A stretch of DNA of 64,000 bases from Thioalkalivibrio paradoxus ARh 1 (GTDB taxonomy: Bacteria; Pseudomonadota; Gammaproteobacteria; Ectothiorhodospirales; Ectothiorhodospiraceae): assembly GCF_000227685.2 (NCBI RefSeq), contig NZ_CP007029.1, positions 2,268,501 to 2,332,500 of the forward strand. The letters run 5' to 3'. Both the position numbers and the translations under genes were made by a program. Positions 26,368 to 36,023 of the stretch are shown in pieces. Under the pieces are notes generated by a model. That model saw only the letters and a list, made by a program, of their open reading frames with translations, searched no databases and was not told where the DNA came from. Every line of letters begins with the position of its first letter. Within the stretch, counting starts at the first letter, position 1.

Positions 26368-27137
26368 GCTGATGACTCCTCGATTTCCGAACGCCGCAGG
26401 AAGCGCCGTACCCAGGGATGCGTGCTGGAGTCACGCAAGACCCTCGGGTCACCCTCCGCCACGATCGATCGGGTTTCCGTGTCCAGCATAATCACCCGAT
26501 CGGCGATCGCAAAAATGCTGGGGAGTTCGTGCGTGACCACCACCAGCGTCATGCCCAGACTGGAGGCCAGGCGGCGGATCAGGACATCGAGTTCCGCCGA
26601 GGTAATCGGATCGAGCCCGGCCGAGGGTTCGTCGAGGAACAGGATCTTCGGATCCAGCGCCATCGCGCGCGCGATGGCGGCCCGTTTCTGCATGCCGCCG
26701 CTGATTTCCGACGGCATGAAATCACTGTAGGCCGCCAGGCCGACGAGTTGAAGCTTGGCGCGGGCGATCCGATTCATCGCGCCCTGCGGCAGCCGCGTAT
26801 GCACCTCCAGCGGCAGCCGTACGTTTTCCAGCAGGGTCATCGACCCGAACAGCGCCCCCATCTGGTACATCACACCGACCTGCCGCAGGATCGCTTCGCG
26901 CTCGGGCCCATCGGCACGCGCCATGTCGGCATCCGCGATCAGGATTCGACCCGCCAGCGGTGTATAAAGGCCGATCATGTGTTTCAGCAGCGTGCTCTTG
27001 CCGCTGCCGGAACCGCCGAGAATCACGAAGATCTCGCCGCGGCGCACGGTGAAGTTCAGTTCCTGCATGATCACCATGGAGCCGAAGCCCATGGTCAGGC
27101 CCTCCACCCGAATGATCGCGTCGTCCCGATCCGGCAT
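26364..27137 (-). CDS. ABC transporter ATP-binding protein (MlaF-like)
   Basis: This 257-residue ATPase has the Walker A motif GGSGSGKST, a Q-loop, the signature SGGMQKRAAIARA, Walker B LFLDEPSAGLDP and the switch His in VVVTHEL. The GM-QKR variant of the signature is usual for the Mla/MCE-associated branch. It starts 2 bases after the permease stop and powers lipid movement through the MlaE-type permease. Confidence 0.92.
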   Translation of the reverse strand: MPDRDDAIIRVEGLTMGFGSMVIMQELNFTVRRGEIFVILGGSGSGKSTLLKHMIGLYTPLAGRILIADADMARADGPEREAILRQVGVMYQMGALFGSMTLLENVRLPLEVHTRLPQGAMNRIARAKLQLVGLAAYSDFMPSEISGGMQKRAAIARAMALDPKILFLDEPSAGLDPITSAELDVLIRRLASSLGMTLVVVTHELPSIFAIADRVIMLDTETRSIVAEGDPRVLRDSSTHPWVRRFLRRSEIEESSA

Positions 27138-27139
27138 GG

Positions 27140-28291
27140 TCAGATCCCGAAATGATAGAACAGCATCGCGAACAGTCCGTCGGCGACTACGATCAGGATG
27201 ATCGCGCTGACCACCGCGCTGGTCGTCGACCGCCCGACTGCTGCGGCGCCGTTGCCCGTCTGCAGACCGCGCAGGCAGCCGACACTGGCGACCAGCAAGC
27301 CGAACACCGCGGCCTTGAACAGGCCGGAGGTCAGATCGGTCAGCGTTACCGCGCCGCTGACCTGGTTGAAGAACGCCACCCACGGGATCCCGAAGCCACG
27401 CATCACCAGCGCCGCGCCGATCAGCCCGATCAGATTGGCATACAGCGTGAGCAGCGGCGCGACGAAGACCCCGGCGAGAATCCGCGGCACCACCAGGAAA
27501 CGCACCGGGTCCAAGCCCATGGTGGTCAGCGCGTTGACCTCCTCGTTCACCTTCATGGTCCCGATCTCGGCGGCGAACGCCGCACCCGAGCGCCCGGCGA
27601 GCAGGATCGCCATCATCAGCGGCCCGAGTTCGCGCAGCAACGAAATCGCGACCAGGTCGGCCACGAAGATCTGCGCGCCGAACTGGCTCATCGCGATCGC
27701 GGACTGGAACGCGAGAATCACGCCGAGCAGAAACGCGATCAGTGAGACGATCGGAAGCGCCTGGAAGCCCGCAGCCTCGGCCACCTTCAAGGTATCGCCC
27801 CAGCGGACCCGGCCGGGGTGCAAGACCGCGAGCGCAAGCGCCCGGCTGTACTCGCCGATGAACGCGATCTGCTCGTAGATCTCGTGCCCGACCGCCACCA
27901 CGTATCGGCGCAGACGCGTGGTCCAGGGACGTTCGACCGCGCCTCGGGCCGAACGCGTCGCCGCGGCTTCGCGGTAAGGGCGAAGGTGCCCCTCGATCGC
28001 GCCATCGAGGCCGTCCATATGGACCTCCACCCCGCGCTCTGCCGCCACCTGCTCGACGCTGAACAACAACGCGGCTCCGGCGCCATCGCAATAGCGTACG
28101 CCCGACAAATCGACCGACAGCTCCCCCTGGGCGGCGAAATCGTCCGCTTCACGCAACACGCGCTCCCAGAGAGGGCCCACGCTGTAGGCATCCATGCGGC
28201 CAGCAAGGAGAATACGTGCAGGCGGCCCCGGCTCGGCACGGTAACGCAGATTCGGATTCGGATCGGTTTCGGGCCTTGGCATTGCTCGCAT
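27140..28291 (-). CDS. STAS-MlaE fusion permease of an MCE lipid transporter
   Basis: This 383-residue protein fuses an N-terminal STAS domain (about 20-110, with VDLSGVRYCDGAGAALL) to an MlaE-type permease (about 125-383). The permease has five or six membrane segments and the conserved EIGTMKVNEEVNALTTMGLDP loop. In E. coli the STAS protein MlaB is separate; here it is fused, as in many proteobacteria. It is the first gene of the operon permease-ATPase-MCE-lipoprotein. A second start nine bases downstream is possible. Confidence 0.92.
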   Translation of the reverse strand: MRAMPRPETDPNPNLRYRAEPGPPARILLAGRMDAYSVGPLWERVLREADDFAAQGELSVDLSGVRYCDGAGAALLFSVEQVAAERGVEVHMDGLDGAIEGHLRPYREAAATRSARGAVERPWTTRLRRYVVAVGHEIYEQIAFIGEYSRALALAVLHPGRVRWGDTLKVAEAAGFQALPIVSLIAFLLGVILAFQSAIAMSQFGAQIFVADLVAISLLRELGPLMMAILLAGRSGAAFAAEIGTMKVNEEVNALTTMGLDPVRFLVVPRILAGVFVAPLLTLYANLIGLIGAALVMRGFGIPWVAFFNQVSGAVTLTDLTSGLFKAAVFGLLVASVGCLRGLQTGNGAAAVGRSTTSAVVSAIILIVVADGLFAMLFYHFGI

Positions 28292-28387
28292 CCGGGGTCA
28301 ACCGTTCATAATGGCGCTCCCCACCCGGGCTCGCCGGAACCTGGGACGGGAATCCGACTCAACAGGCTGGAGCCCCAAGGAATCCGC

Positions 28388-29320
28388 ATGAACCGACCTG
28401 CGCTGGAAATGGATCGGCACGCGCTGAGCCGCGTCGAGGACTCGCTGAACCGCGTGCTGCTCGGCAAGCCGGGGGCTGTACGCCTTGCCCTGGTCTGCCT
28501 GCTGGCCAACGGTCATCTGCTGATCGAGGACCGGCCCGGCGTCGGCAAGACCACCCTGGCCCACGCGCTGGCCCAAGTGCTGGGACTGGACTACCGCCGG
28601 ATCCAGTTTACCAGCGATCTGCTGCCCGGTGACGTCGTCGGAGTCTCGGTCTTCGACCAGGCCCATGCCCGCTTCGACTTCCATCCAGGCCCGATCTTCG
28701 CGCAGGTACTGCTGGCAGACGAGGTCAACCGCGCACCCCCGAAAACGCAAAGCGCGCTGCTCGAAGCGATGCAGGAGCGTCAGGTCAGCGTCGATGGCCG
28801 CACTCACCTTCTGCCCGAACCGTTCTTCGTGATCGCGACCCAGAACCCGGCCGAGCAGATCGGCACCCATCCGCTGCCCGAGTCGCAGCTGGACCGTTTC
28901 CTGATGAGCATCGAACTCGGCTACCCGGAGCCCCAGGCCGAACGGGCGCTGCTCGAGGGTGCGGCCACCACCGGCCCGCAGGCGCCGGTCACCGCAGAGA
29001 TCGATCCGGCGGATTTGCTCGAATGGCAGCAGGCCGTAGCCGCGGTGACCGCACGTCCCGCGCTGCTCGATTACCTGCAGGCACTGCTGCGCTCCAGCCG
29101 CGATCCGGCGCAGTTCCGCACCGGGCTGTCGCCCCGGGCCGGCCTCGGCTTGTTGCAGGCCGCGCGCGCCCATGCACTGATCGACGGCCGTGCATTCGTT
29201 ACGCCCGAAGATCTGCGCGCGGTGCTGCCATCGGTCGCGATTCATCGCATCGCTTCCCGCGAGGCCGAACCGGGCGCGGCGACCGTGGCCCGGTTGCTGG
29301 AATGCGTACCCGTCGATTGA
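28388..29320 (+). CDS. MoxR family AAA+ ATPase
   Basis: This 310-residue ATPase has Walker A in EDRPGVGKTTLA, Walker B in LLADEVNRAPPKTQ, sensor 1 in VIATQNP and a C-terminal lid domain. MoxR proteins act as chaperones for metal-cofactor insertion or complex assembly, usually with a DUF58 partner. That partner overlaps it by 19 bases downstream. The ATG at 28388 fits the family start; the longer upstream frame is a shadow of the divergent permease. Confidence 0.92.
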   Translation: MNRPALEMDRHALSRVEDSLNRVLLGKPGAVRLALVCLLANGHLLIEDRPGVGKTTLAHALAQVLGLDYRRIQFTSDLLPGDVVGVSVFDQAHARFDFHPGPIFAQVLLADEVNRAPPKTQSALLEAMQERQVSVDGRTHLLPEPFFVIATQNPAEQIGTHPLPESQLDRFLMSIELGYPEPQAERALLEGAATTGPQAPVTAEIDPADLLEWQQAVAAVTARPALLDYLQALLRSSRDPAQFRTGLSPRAGLGLLQAARAHALIDGRAFVTPEDLRAVLPSVAIHRIASREAEPGAATVARLLECVPVD

Positions 29321-30309
29321 GCCACGGAGGCACGGCAGCCGGCCGCCTGCGCGCGGATTTCGTCCGCTGGGTAACCCGGCGCCACCGCGCCGACGGCCGG
29401 TCCGCGGTCATCACCCGGGACCGGGTGTACATTCTGCCCACCCGCCATGGCTTGATGCTGCTGGCCGTTCTTCTGGTGATGCTGCTGGGGGCCATCAACT
29501 ACTCCAACAACATGGCCTTCCTGCTGACCTTTCTGATCGCAGGAATTGGGCACAACGCGATGTGGTACACGCACCGCAACCTGCTCGGGCTGCGGGTCAG
29601 CGTGTTGCCCGTCGCGCCGGTATTTGCCGGCCAGGCGCCCGAGCTGAAACTGCGTATCGAGGAAACCTCCGGCCGTTCCCGCGAGGCGCTGCAACTGGCG
29701 GTCGGGGAACACCGGGGCCTGCCCGCATATCTTGGCGCCCTGGGCGCCACAGACGTCGCCGTGGCGCTGGAACCGCGGACCCGGGGGCTCTACCGTCTCC
29801 CGCGGCAGCATCTCTCGACCCGTTTTCCGCTGGGACTGCTGGAGGCCTGGAGCTGGCTCCACCTCGATTCCGAGATCCTGGTCTATCCGCAACCCCTGCA
29901 ACCCACGGCGATCGTTCCGGTGTCCGACGGGACTGCGGGGCCACAGGACGGCGCGGTGCGCGCTCCGGATGCGCCACCCGATGACATCCGTGAATACCGG
30001 CCGGGGGACGCTCCCAGCCGGATCGTCTGGAAGGCCGTCGCCCGCAGCGGCCGTCTGTTCGTGCGTGACTCGGGCAGCGCCGATGCCCAACCGGTCTGGC
30101 TCGACTGGGCGATGATTCCCGGTTCCGACCCCGAGTACCGGCTCTCGGCGCTGTGCCACCTGGTGCTGGAGGCCCATGCGGCCGGCGAGTCCTACGGGCT
30201 GCGGATACCTGCAACGGCGCCGTTGGGTCCGGGCACCGGGCCGGAACACCTGCAGCGCTGCCTGCGCGCCCTGGCAGTGTTCGGCCAGGCGGACCGGGAT
30301 AGCGCGTGA
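29302..30309 (+). CDS. DUF58 domain membrane protein
   Basis: This 335-residue protein has two adjacent membrane segments (about 52-92, LMLLAVLLVMLLGAINYSNN) and the cytoplasmic DUF58 region with DDIREYRPGDAPSRIVWKAVARSG, the best-conserved stretch of the family. Proteins of this type pair with MoxR ATPases. It overlaps moxR at its start and tgpA at its end (GTGA), showing tight translational coupling. Confidence 0.88.
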   Translation: MRTRRLSHGGTAAGRLRADFVRWVTRRHRADGRSAVITRDRVYILPTRHGLMLLAVLLVMLLGAINYSNNMAFLLTFLIAGIGHNAMWYTHRNLLGLRVSVLPVAPVFAGQAPELKLRIEETSGRSREALQLAVGEHRGLPAYLGALGATDVAVALEPRTRGLYRLPRQHLSTRFPLGLLEAWSWLHLDSEILVYPQPLQPTAIVPVSDGTAGPQDGAVRAPDAPPDDIREYRPGDAPSRIVWKAVARSGRLFVRDSGSADAQPVWLDWAMIPGSDPEYRLSALCHLVLEAHAAGESYGLRIPATAPLGPGTGPEHLQRCLRALAVFGQADRDSA

Positions 30310-32339
30310 ACCACCCGTTCACGCGTCCGGCTGGGTCAGGCGCCGAGCTGCTCGGCCTCTGGGCCACGCTGGTGGCGGTACCGGTCGCCGCCCTTCCGCA
30401 CGCATGGGAACAGCCGCCCTGGGTCACCGCCTTCGTGCTCGGTGCCTGGATCTGGCGGGCGGCCATCCATGCCGGGAATGCCCGCATCCCCTCGCTGTGG
30501 GTGATGACCCTGCTGGTTCTGGCCGGCGGCGCATTGACCGTGGCCGAGTTCGGCACCCTGTTCGGACAGCAGGCGGGCACCGCGCTGCTGCTGGTGATGG
30601 TCGCGCTGAAGCTGCTTGAGATCCGATCCCGGCGCGATCTCGTGGTGACGCTGTTTCTTGCCTATTTCGTCGTGGTCACCACCTATTTCTTCAACCAATC
30701 GATCCAGATCGGCGCCTACTCGCTGCTGTCGGCATGGGTGATCACCGCGGCGCTGATCCAGGTGCACGGAGCGCGCAGGCTCGAGGTAACCCGGCTCGCC
30801 CGCAGATCCGCGGCGATGATTCTCCATGCGCTGCCGTTCATGCTGATTCTGTTCCTGCTGTTCCCGCGCATTCCGGGCCCGATCTGGGGCCAGCCCGAGC
30901 CGGACCGAAGCGCTGCGCAAACGGGCCTGTCCGACCGCATGGAGCCCGGCGACATCGCGCAGCTGCTGGAGAACCAGGCAACCGTGCTGCGCGTGCGTTT
31001 CGACGGCCCGGTACCGCCCCAGCACCAGCAATACTGGCGTGCGCTGGTCATGACCGGCTACGACGGGCGCCGCTGGTATGCCGACCGCAACCGCCCGGAA
31101 ATCCCCTCCGACGACCCGGAGCCAACCGACATCGGGTACACCGCGACGCTGGAGCCGACTCGGGAACGCTACCTGCCGGTATTGGAATACCCGGTGGCCC
31201 TGCCGGGGCACGCAACGCTGCAGGACAACTTTCAGGTCACCACGCGGAATCGGGTCGACAGCCGCCTGCAGTACACGGCTTCGGCACGCCCCGACGCCCC
31301 GCCGGGATGGCCGCTAGCGGCCGACGAACGTGCGCGGACACTTGCTCTCCCGGCCGGAGCCGCACCCCGTGCCCGCGTTCAGGCAGGCCTCTGGCGCGCC
31401 AGCCACGGTGACGACGACATGGCGATCGTGCAGGAAGCGCTGGCTCTGTTTGCCGGAGATCCCTACCGATATACGTTGCGGCCGCCGCGGCTGCAGGGCG
31501 ACCGAACCGATGCTTTCCTGTTCGAGACACGCGCCGGCTACTGTGAGCATTACGCCTCTGCGCTCGCGGTGCTGATGCGGGCGGCAGACATTCCGGCGCG
31601 CGTAATCACCGGCTACCAGGGGGGGCAATGGATGGACGCAGGCCAATACCTCCGGCTGCGCCAGGCAGATGCCCATGCCTGGACCGAGGTCTGGCTGGAG
31701 CAGGCGGGCTGGGTTCGAGTGGATCCGACAGCGGCGATCGCACCCGAGCGGATCGAAACCGGGCTCAGCGGCCTGTTCGGCGATGACGCCGATGCCCCGG
31801 CGTTTCTGCGCCGCTCCGGGCTGTCGTGGACCGGACAATGGCGGCTGCAGCTGAGCGACTGGTATGATCTGCTCACCTTCCGCTGGGAAAGCCTGGTACT
31901 TGCGTTCGATCCTGAACGGCAGGAGGAATTGTTCGCGCGCTTCGGGCTCGACGCCACTGACTGGCGCAGCGTGCTCCTGGCACTGGCGATGGCCTTCGGC
32001 GCACTGGCCGCTTTCGCGGGCGCGTTGCTCTGGCTCCGGCGGCCTCGCAGCACCCGGGATGTGGCGCAGCGTGCGCTGGACCGCCTGTGCAGGCGGCTGA
32101 ACCGCCAGGGGCTTCCCCGCCGCCCGGCACACGAAAGCGCCCAGCATTACCTGCAGCGCATGCGCCGCGCACGTCCTGAACTCGCCGCCCCGCTGGCACA
32201 TTTCGCCGAGGCGTACCTGCACCTGCGCTATGCGCCACTCGATCACCCCGAGCAGGAGCGATACCGGATGCAGTTGCGCCAGGCGTTGCGCGAAGCGCGC
32301 CTGCCGCGCCAACGCCGATTCGGCTGGCGCGCCCCATAG
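30306..32339 (+). CDS. tgpA: transglutaminase-like membrane protein (TgpA type, DUF3488)
   Basis: This 677-residue protein has an N-terminal membrane part with about six helices (DUF3488, 1-175), then a periplasmic transglutaminase core. Its triad is Cys413 (GYCEHYA), His457 (DAHAWTEVW) and Asp473 (VRVDPTAA). A further helix at about 555-580 leads to a DUF4129-like cytoplasmic tail. GTG is the start, overlapping the DUF58 stop. Similar proteins are important for viability in Pseudomonas; their substrate is not established. It is the third gene of the MoxR-DUF58-TgpA operon. Confidence 0.9.
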   Translation: MNHPFTRPAGSGAELLGLWATLVAVPVAALPHAWEQPPWVTAFVLGAWIWRAAIHAGNARIPSLWVMTLLVLAGGALTVAEFGTLFGQQAGTALLLVMVALKLLEIRSRRDLVVTLFLAYFVVVTTYFFNQSIQIGAYSLLSAWVITAALIQVHGARRLEVTRLARRSAAMILHALPFMLILFLLFPRIPGPIWGQPEPDRSAAQTGLSDRMEPGDIAQLLENQATVLRVRFDGPVPPQHQQYWRALVMTGYDGRRWYADRNRPEIPSDDPEPTDIGYTATLEPTRERYLPVLEYPVALPGHATLQDNFQVTTRNRVDSRLQYTASARPDAPPGWPLAADERARTLALPAGAAPRARVQAGLWRASHGDDDMAIVQEALALFAGDPYRYTLRPPRLQGDRTDAFLFETRAGYCEHYASALAVLMRAADIPARVITGYQGGQWMDAGQYLRLRQADAHAWTEVWLEQAGWVRVDPTAAIAPERIETGLSGLFGDDADAPAFLRRSGLSWTGQWRLQLSDWYDLLTFRWESLVLAFDPERQEELFARFGLDATDWRSVLLALAMAFGALAAFAGALLWLRRPRSTRDVAQRALDRLCRRLNRQGLPRRPAHESAQHYLQRMRRARPELAAPLAHFAEAYLHLRYAPLDHPEQERYRMQLRQALREARLPRQRRFGWRAP

Positions 32340-32343
32340 ACAC

Positions 32344-32377
32344 GACGACGCCGGGGTCCCAAGGCCCCGGCGTCGTC
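32344..32377. terminator. bidirectional terminator-like hairpin
   Basis: GACGACGCCGGGG and CCCCGGCGTCGTC form a perfect 13-base stem with an 8-base loop between the convergent tgpA and iscR genes. There is no T-run on either side, but the strength and position make termination likely. Confidence 0.65.
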
Positions 32378-32412
32378 GATCACCGCCGCTTCCCCGGACG
32401 CGGCCGGGTTCG

Positions 32413-32889
32413 TCAGGCTGCGTCGTGCCGGAAGATGAAGTGGTGGCGCGCCCGGCGCTCATCCTGGCGGCGCGCGACCTTCTGCACCTCGGGCCGGTTG
32501 GCGAACTGGGCCAGCGTGATCCCATCCAGGAAATCGTAGAGCTGCTGGCTCAGATCGTCCCAGAGTTCATGGGTCAGGCAGCGCTCGCCCTGCTGGCAGT
32601 CCTTCTGGCCCTTGCAGCGGGTCACGTCGACCGACTCGTCGACTGCCATGATGATGTTGGCGATGCTGATCTCGTCGGCGCGCTTCGCCAGCCGGTAACC
32701 GCCGCCCGGCCCGCGCACGCCTTCGACCAGACCCGCCTTGCGCAACTTGGCGAACAACTGCTCCAGATACGACAACGAGATGCCCTGGCATTGGGAAATG
32801 TCGGCCAGCGTTACCGGCCCGATGCGATCGTGGATCGCCAGGTCCATCATCGCGGTGACCGCGTAGCGGCCCTTGGTTGACAATTTCAT
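32413..32889 (-). CDS. iscR: Fe-S cluster regulator IscR (Rrf2 family)
   Basis: This 158-residue regulator has an N-terminal winged helix ([17 protein letters not shown]) and the wing segment [10 protein letters not shown]. The cluster ligands Cys92, Cys98, Cys104 and His107 fall at the same numbers as in E. coli IscR, so a [2Fe-2S] cluster is expected. No iscS, iscU or suf genes are adjacent, so this copy stands alone. A long palindrome upstream may be its own binding site. Confidence 0.9.
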   Translation of the reverse strand: MKLSTKGRYAVTAMMDLAIHDRIGPVTLADISQCQGISLSYLEQLFAKLRKAGLVEGVRGPGGGYRLAKRADEISIANIIMAVDESVDVTRCKGQKDCQQGERCLTHELWDDLSQQLYDFLDGITLAQFANRPEVQKVARRQDERRARHHFIFRHDAA

Positions 32890-33198
32890 AAACGTCGCCT
32901 CCGAGGATTGGGCGAGGGTTGAAAGAACGCGTTACGTTTCCGGGATCGAATCCGCCCCACCTTTCTTGACTACCCTGCTCAAGAATAATTCCACCATTTT
33001 AACAGGCCCATGACGAAATCCCACGACAAACCTGATGAATTAAGGACGAGCGGCATGGATTACCATGAGACCCGCTGACCAGACGATGCCCGGTTCAATG
33101 GGAAGCGATCATGGATTGGAGCACGCGGCCTGCAGGAGGGTTCCCTGTGGATGGGAACCCCGGTACCCGGGTGCATTGCGCCGCGTCCGGCGCGCAGG
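32890..33198. other. region upstream of iscR
   Basis: No gene is seen in these 309 bases between iscR and the end of the L,D-transpeptidase gene. The middle is the least GC-rich part (32960-33010) and holds the palindrome at 32963-32985, so the iscR promoter probably lies here. Confidence 0.5.
32963..32985. promoter_or_regulatory. palindrome upstream of iscR, possible IscR site
   Basis: TTCTTGA and TCAAGAA are perfect 7-base arms around a 9-base spacer. Length and the GACT/AGTC-like core resemble type 1 IscR sites, suggesting autoregulation. The match is by eye. Confidence 0.45.
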
Positions 33199-33792
33199 TC
33201 AGCGGAACGTCTCGAGGATCTCGACCAGGGAATTCAGCGGTACCCGGGCAAACAGTGCAATCATGTCCTGATTGCGCAGGCGGATGCATCCGTGCGATGC
33301 CGGCGTCCCGATCCGCCCTTCCTCGTCCGTCCCGTGCAGGTAGATATAGCGCGCAAAGCTGTCGACCGACCCGCCGTGGTTGCGGCCCGGTTCCAGCCCC
33401 TCGAGCCAGAGAATGCGCGAGGTAATCGCGTCGGTCGCGCTGCTTGCACCCGGTTCCCGCAGGATGGGGGCCACCTGGCCGGTGGGCACGCGGCCACGGA
33501 AGATCGTGCCGCACGGCACCCCGTCACCGATCCTGCGCGCCACCCGGTGCAGCCCGAGCGGGGTTTGCAGGCTTCCGTCCTGGTTGCCGGTCCCGCGCTC
33601 GGCGGTCGAAATCGGGAAGGTTGCCACCACCTTCCCGTTCTCCCAGACGTACAGGCGCTGTTGGTCGACCCGCACGACCAGGACCGGGCGACTCCATCCC
33701 TGCGGCTCCCGGGCCAGTGCGGCGCGGACCACCGGCTCGAGCCAGTCGGAAGCCGAATGATCGGGTTCAGCGGCCGCCACGACCCGAGCCAT
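33199..33792 (-). CDS. L,D-transpeptidase (YkuD domain)
   Basis: This 197-residue protein has the YkuD catalytic segment: YLHGT (152-155) and SHGCIRL, with the nucleophilic Cys169. It would exchange or form peptidoglycan cross-links, or attach proteins to the wall. There is no visible signal peptide, although the chemistry is periplasmic. Either the true start lies elsewhere, export is unconventional, or the protein acts on precursors in the cytoplasm. It lies 33 bases downstream of purF on the same strand. Confidence 0.85.
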   Translation of the reverse strand: MARVVAAAEPDHSASDWLEPVVRAALAREPQGWSRPVLVVRVDQQRLYVWENGKVVATFPISTAERGTGNQDGSLQTPLGLHRVARRIGDGVPCGTIFRGRVPTGQVAPILREPGASSATDAITSRILWLEGLEPGRNHGGSVDSFARYIYLHGTDEEGRIGTPASHGCIRLRNQDMIALFARVPLNSLVEILETFR

Positions 33793-33825
33793 CCCGGGCT
33801 GGCGCCCACCGCGTCCCTACCCGCG

Positions 33826-35331
33826 TCATTTCTTGTTGGCCAGGTCCAGAACCTCGCCTGCGACCGCTTCGGTTACCGTGCCCTCGCCGCGCAGCGACGC
33901 CAGGTAGTCGAGGTAACCCGGCGCAAGACCAGTCATGTATTCGCCGGTGAACACCGAGCAGTCGAAACGTTCGATGCTGCGGTTGCCCCGCTGCACTGCC
34001 GCGACCAGGTCGTCGAGATCCTGGTAGATCAGGCGGTCGGCAGCGATCGCCGAACAAACCGCATCCTCGTCCCGCTCGTGGGCAATGAGTTCGTTCGCGG
34101 CCGGCATGTCGATGCCGTAGACATTCGGAAAACGCACGGGTGGCGCGGCGGATGCGAAGTAGACCTTGCGGGCCCCAGCCTCTCGGGCCATCAGCACGAT
34201 CTCGCGCGAGGTGGTCCCGCGCACGATCGAGTCGTCGACCAGCATCACGTTCTTGCCGCGGAACTCGAGGCTGATCGCGTTCAGCTTCTGGCGTACCGAT
34301 TTCCGCCGCGTCGTCTGTCCCGGCATGATGAAGGTACGCCCGATGTAGCGGTTCTTGATGAACCCCTCGCGGTATTTGATCCCCAGTTCGTGGGCCATTT
34401 CCAGCGCCACCGTGCGGCCCGTGTCGGGGATCGGCACGATCACGTCGATGTCGTGATCCGGCCAGATCCTGCGCACCTTTTGGCCCAGCCGCGTGCCCAT
34501 CCGCATCCGGGCGCGGTGCACGAAAATGTTGTCGATCACCGAGTCCGGCCGCGCGAAATAGACGTGCTCGAAGATGCAGGGCGTCAGCGTTGCATCGGCT
34601 GCGCAATGCCGGGTCCAGACCTCGCCCTCGGGAGTGATGAAGATTCCCTCGCCCGGCCCGAGGTCGCGTTCGAGCTCGAAGCCCAGGGACTCCAGCGCCG
34701 CGCTTTCGGAAGCCACCATCCACTCGACGCCACCCGCGGTCTCGCGCCGGCCATAAACCAGCGGCCGGATCCCGAACGGATCCCGGAACGCCACCAGCCC
34801 GCGGCCGGCGATCATCCCCACCACCGCATAGGCCCCCTGCGCCCGCCCGTGGACACGTGCGATCGCGTTGAACACCGCATCGGCAGTCAGGCCATCCTCG
34901 AGGAAGCGCAGCAACTCCTGCGCGAACACGTTCAGCAGGATCTCGGAATCCGAGTCGGTGTTGATGTGCCGGCGATCGGTGGCGAACAGTGCCTGTTTCA
35001 GTTCCCGCGCGTTGATCAGGTTGCCGTTGTGACCCAGGGTGATCCCGAACGGCGAGTTCACGTAGAACGGCTGCGCTTCGGCCGAGCTCGCGCTGCCGGC
35101 CGTCGGGTAGCGGACATGGCCGATGCCCATGTTCCCGAGCAGGCTGCGCATGTGGTGGGCATTGAACACGTCGCGCACCAGGCCGTTGTCCTTGCGCAGA
35201 TGCAGGCGCCCCTGCTCATCGCTGGTCACGATGCCCGCCGCATCCTGGCCCCGGTGCTGCAATACCAGCAGCGCGTCGTACAGCAGCTGATTGACGGCCG
35301 CCGTGCCAACGACACCTACGACGCCGCACAT
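33826..35331 (-). CDS. purF: amidophosphoribosyltransferase
   Basis: This 501-residue enzyme makes phosphoribosylamine, the first step of purine synthesis. After Met removal, Cys (MCGVVGV) is the N-terminal nucleophile of the glutaminase domain, which also shows HRGQDAAGI and GHNGN. The synthase domain has the PRPP loop [13 protein letters not shown]. It lies downstream of cvpA, as in E. coli and Pseudomonas. The ATG follows a modest AGGCC-type leader. Confidence 0.96.
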   Translation of the reverse strand: MCGVVGVVGTAAVNQLLYDALLVLQHRGQDAAGIVTSDEQGRLHLRKDNGLVRDVFNAHHMRSLLGNMGIGHVRYPTAGSASSAEAQPFYVNSPFGITLGHNGNLINARELKQALFATDRRHINTDSDSEILLNVFAQELLRFLEDGLTADAVFNAIARVHGRAQGAYAVVGMIAGRGLVAFRDPFGIRPLVYGRRETAGGVEWMVASESAALESLGFELERDLGPGEGIFITPEGEVWTRHCAADATLTPCIFEHVYFARPDSVIDNIFVHRARMRMGTRLGQKVRRIWPDHDIDVIVPIPDTGRTVALEMAHELGIKYREGFIKNRYIGRTFIMPGQTTRRKSVRQKLNAISLEFRGKNVMLVDDSIVRGTTSREIVLMAREAGARKVYFASAAPPVRFPNVYGIDMPAANELIAHERDEDAVCSAIAADRLIYQDLDDLVAAVQRGNRSIERFDCSVFTGEYMTGLAPGYLDYLASLRGEGTVTEAVAGEVLDLANKK

Positions 35332-35368
35332 AAGGCCTCCCCGGGGCTGGGCCGGAGCCGAGCCACCG

Positions 35369-35878
35369 TCACGCCTCGACCTCCGTGTCCAGCTCCCGAA
35401 GACGTTCCTGAATCCCTTCGGGCAACAGATCCACCAGCCATGCGACCAGGTGTTCGAATTCGGGGACCAGCCGGCTCTCCTGCCACCACGGTTCCTCCGG
35501 AACCAGAGTGAGCGAGGCGAGGAACACCAGCAGTGCAACGATCAGCACCCCGCGCAGCAATCCGAAAACGACCCCCAGGGAACGATCCGTGCCGCTCAGG
35601 CCAGAGCCGCGAACCAGCCGCATCGCGAGCACGCCAGCGATCCCGCCGACGATCAGCACCAGGATGAACAGCGCGGCAAAGGCGATGCCCAGCCGAAGGG
35701 TCGTATCCTGGATTGCTTCCGGCAGCAGCGCGGCCAGATCCCCCGCGAAGCGGATCCCGACCCAGATCGCCACGATCCACGTCGCCAGCGAGAAAATCTC
35801 CCGGACGAACCCCCGGTACAGGCTGATCACTCCGGATAGAACAATGAGTGCGAGAAAAACGAGATCAATCCAGTTCAC
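35369..35878 (-). CDS. cvpA: CvpA family membrane protein
   Basis: This 169-residue protein has four membrane helices (about 3-21, 27-45, 63-88 and 103-125) and a C-terminal amphipathic tail. It begins [30 protein letters not shown], typical of CvpA. It is named for colicin V production but is a housekeeping envelope protein whose role is still unclear. It precedes purF by 37 bases in a conserved pairing. Confidence 0.92.
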   Translation of the reverse strand: MNWIDLVFLALIVLSGVISLYRGFVREIFSLATWIVAIWVGIRFAGDLAALLPEAIQDTTLRLGIAFAALFILVLIVGGIAGVLAMRLVRGSGLSGTDRSLGVVFGLLRGVLIVALLVFLASLTLVPEEPWWQESRLVPEFEHLVAWLVDLLPEGIQERLRELDTEVEA

Positions 35879-36023
35879 GCCATTCGACTCTCAATCTGCG
35901 TGGTCCCGCGTTCGGGACGCCTAAGCCACCGTTCCGCCCGGCAGGCGGCCCGGGAAAGGCGGGTAGTCTACAGCACGCGGGCGGCAGTGCCCACGGTCCC
36001 GTTGCCGGAGCGTGCGCACCGGT

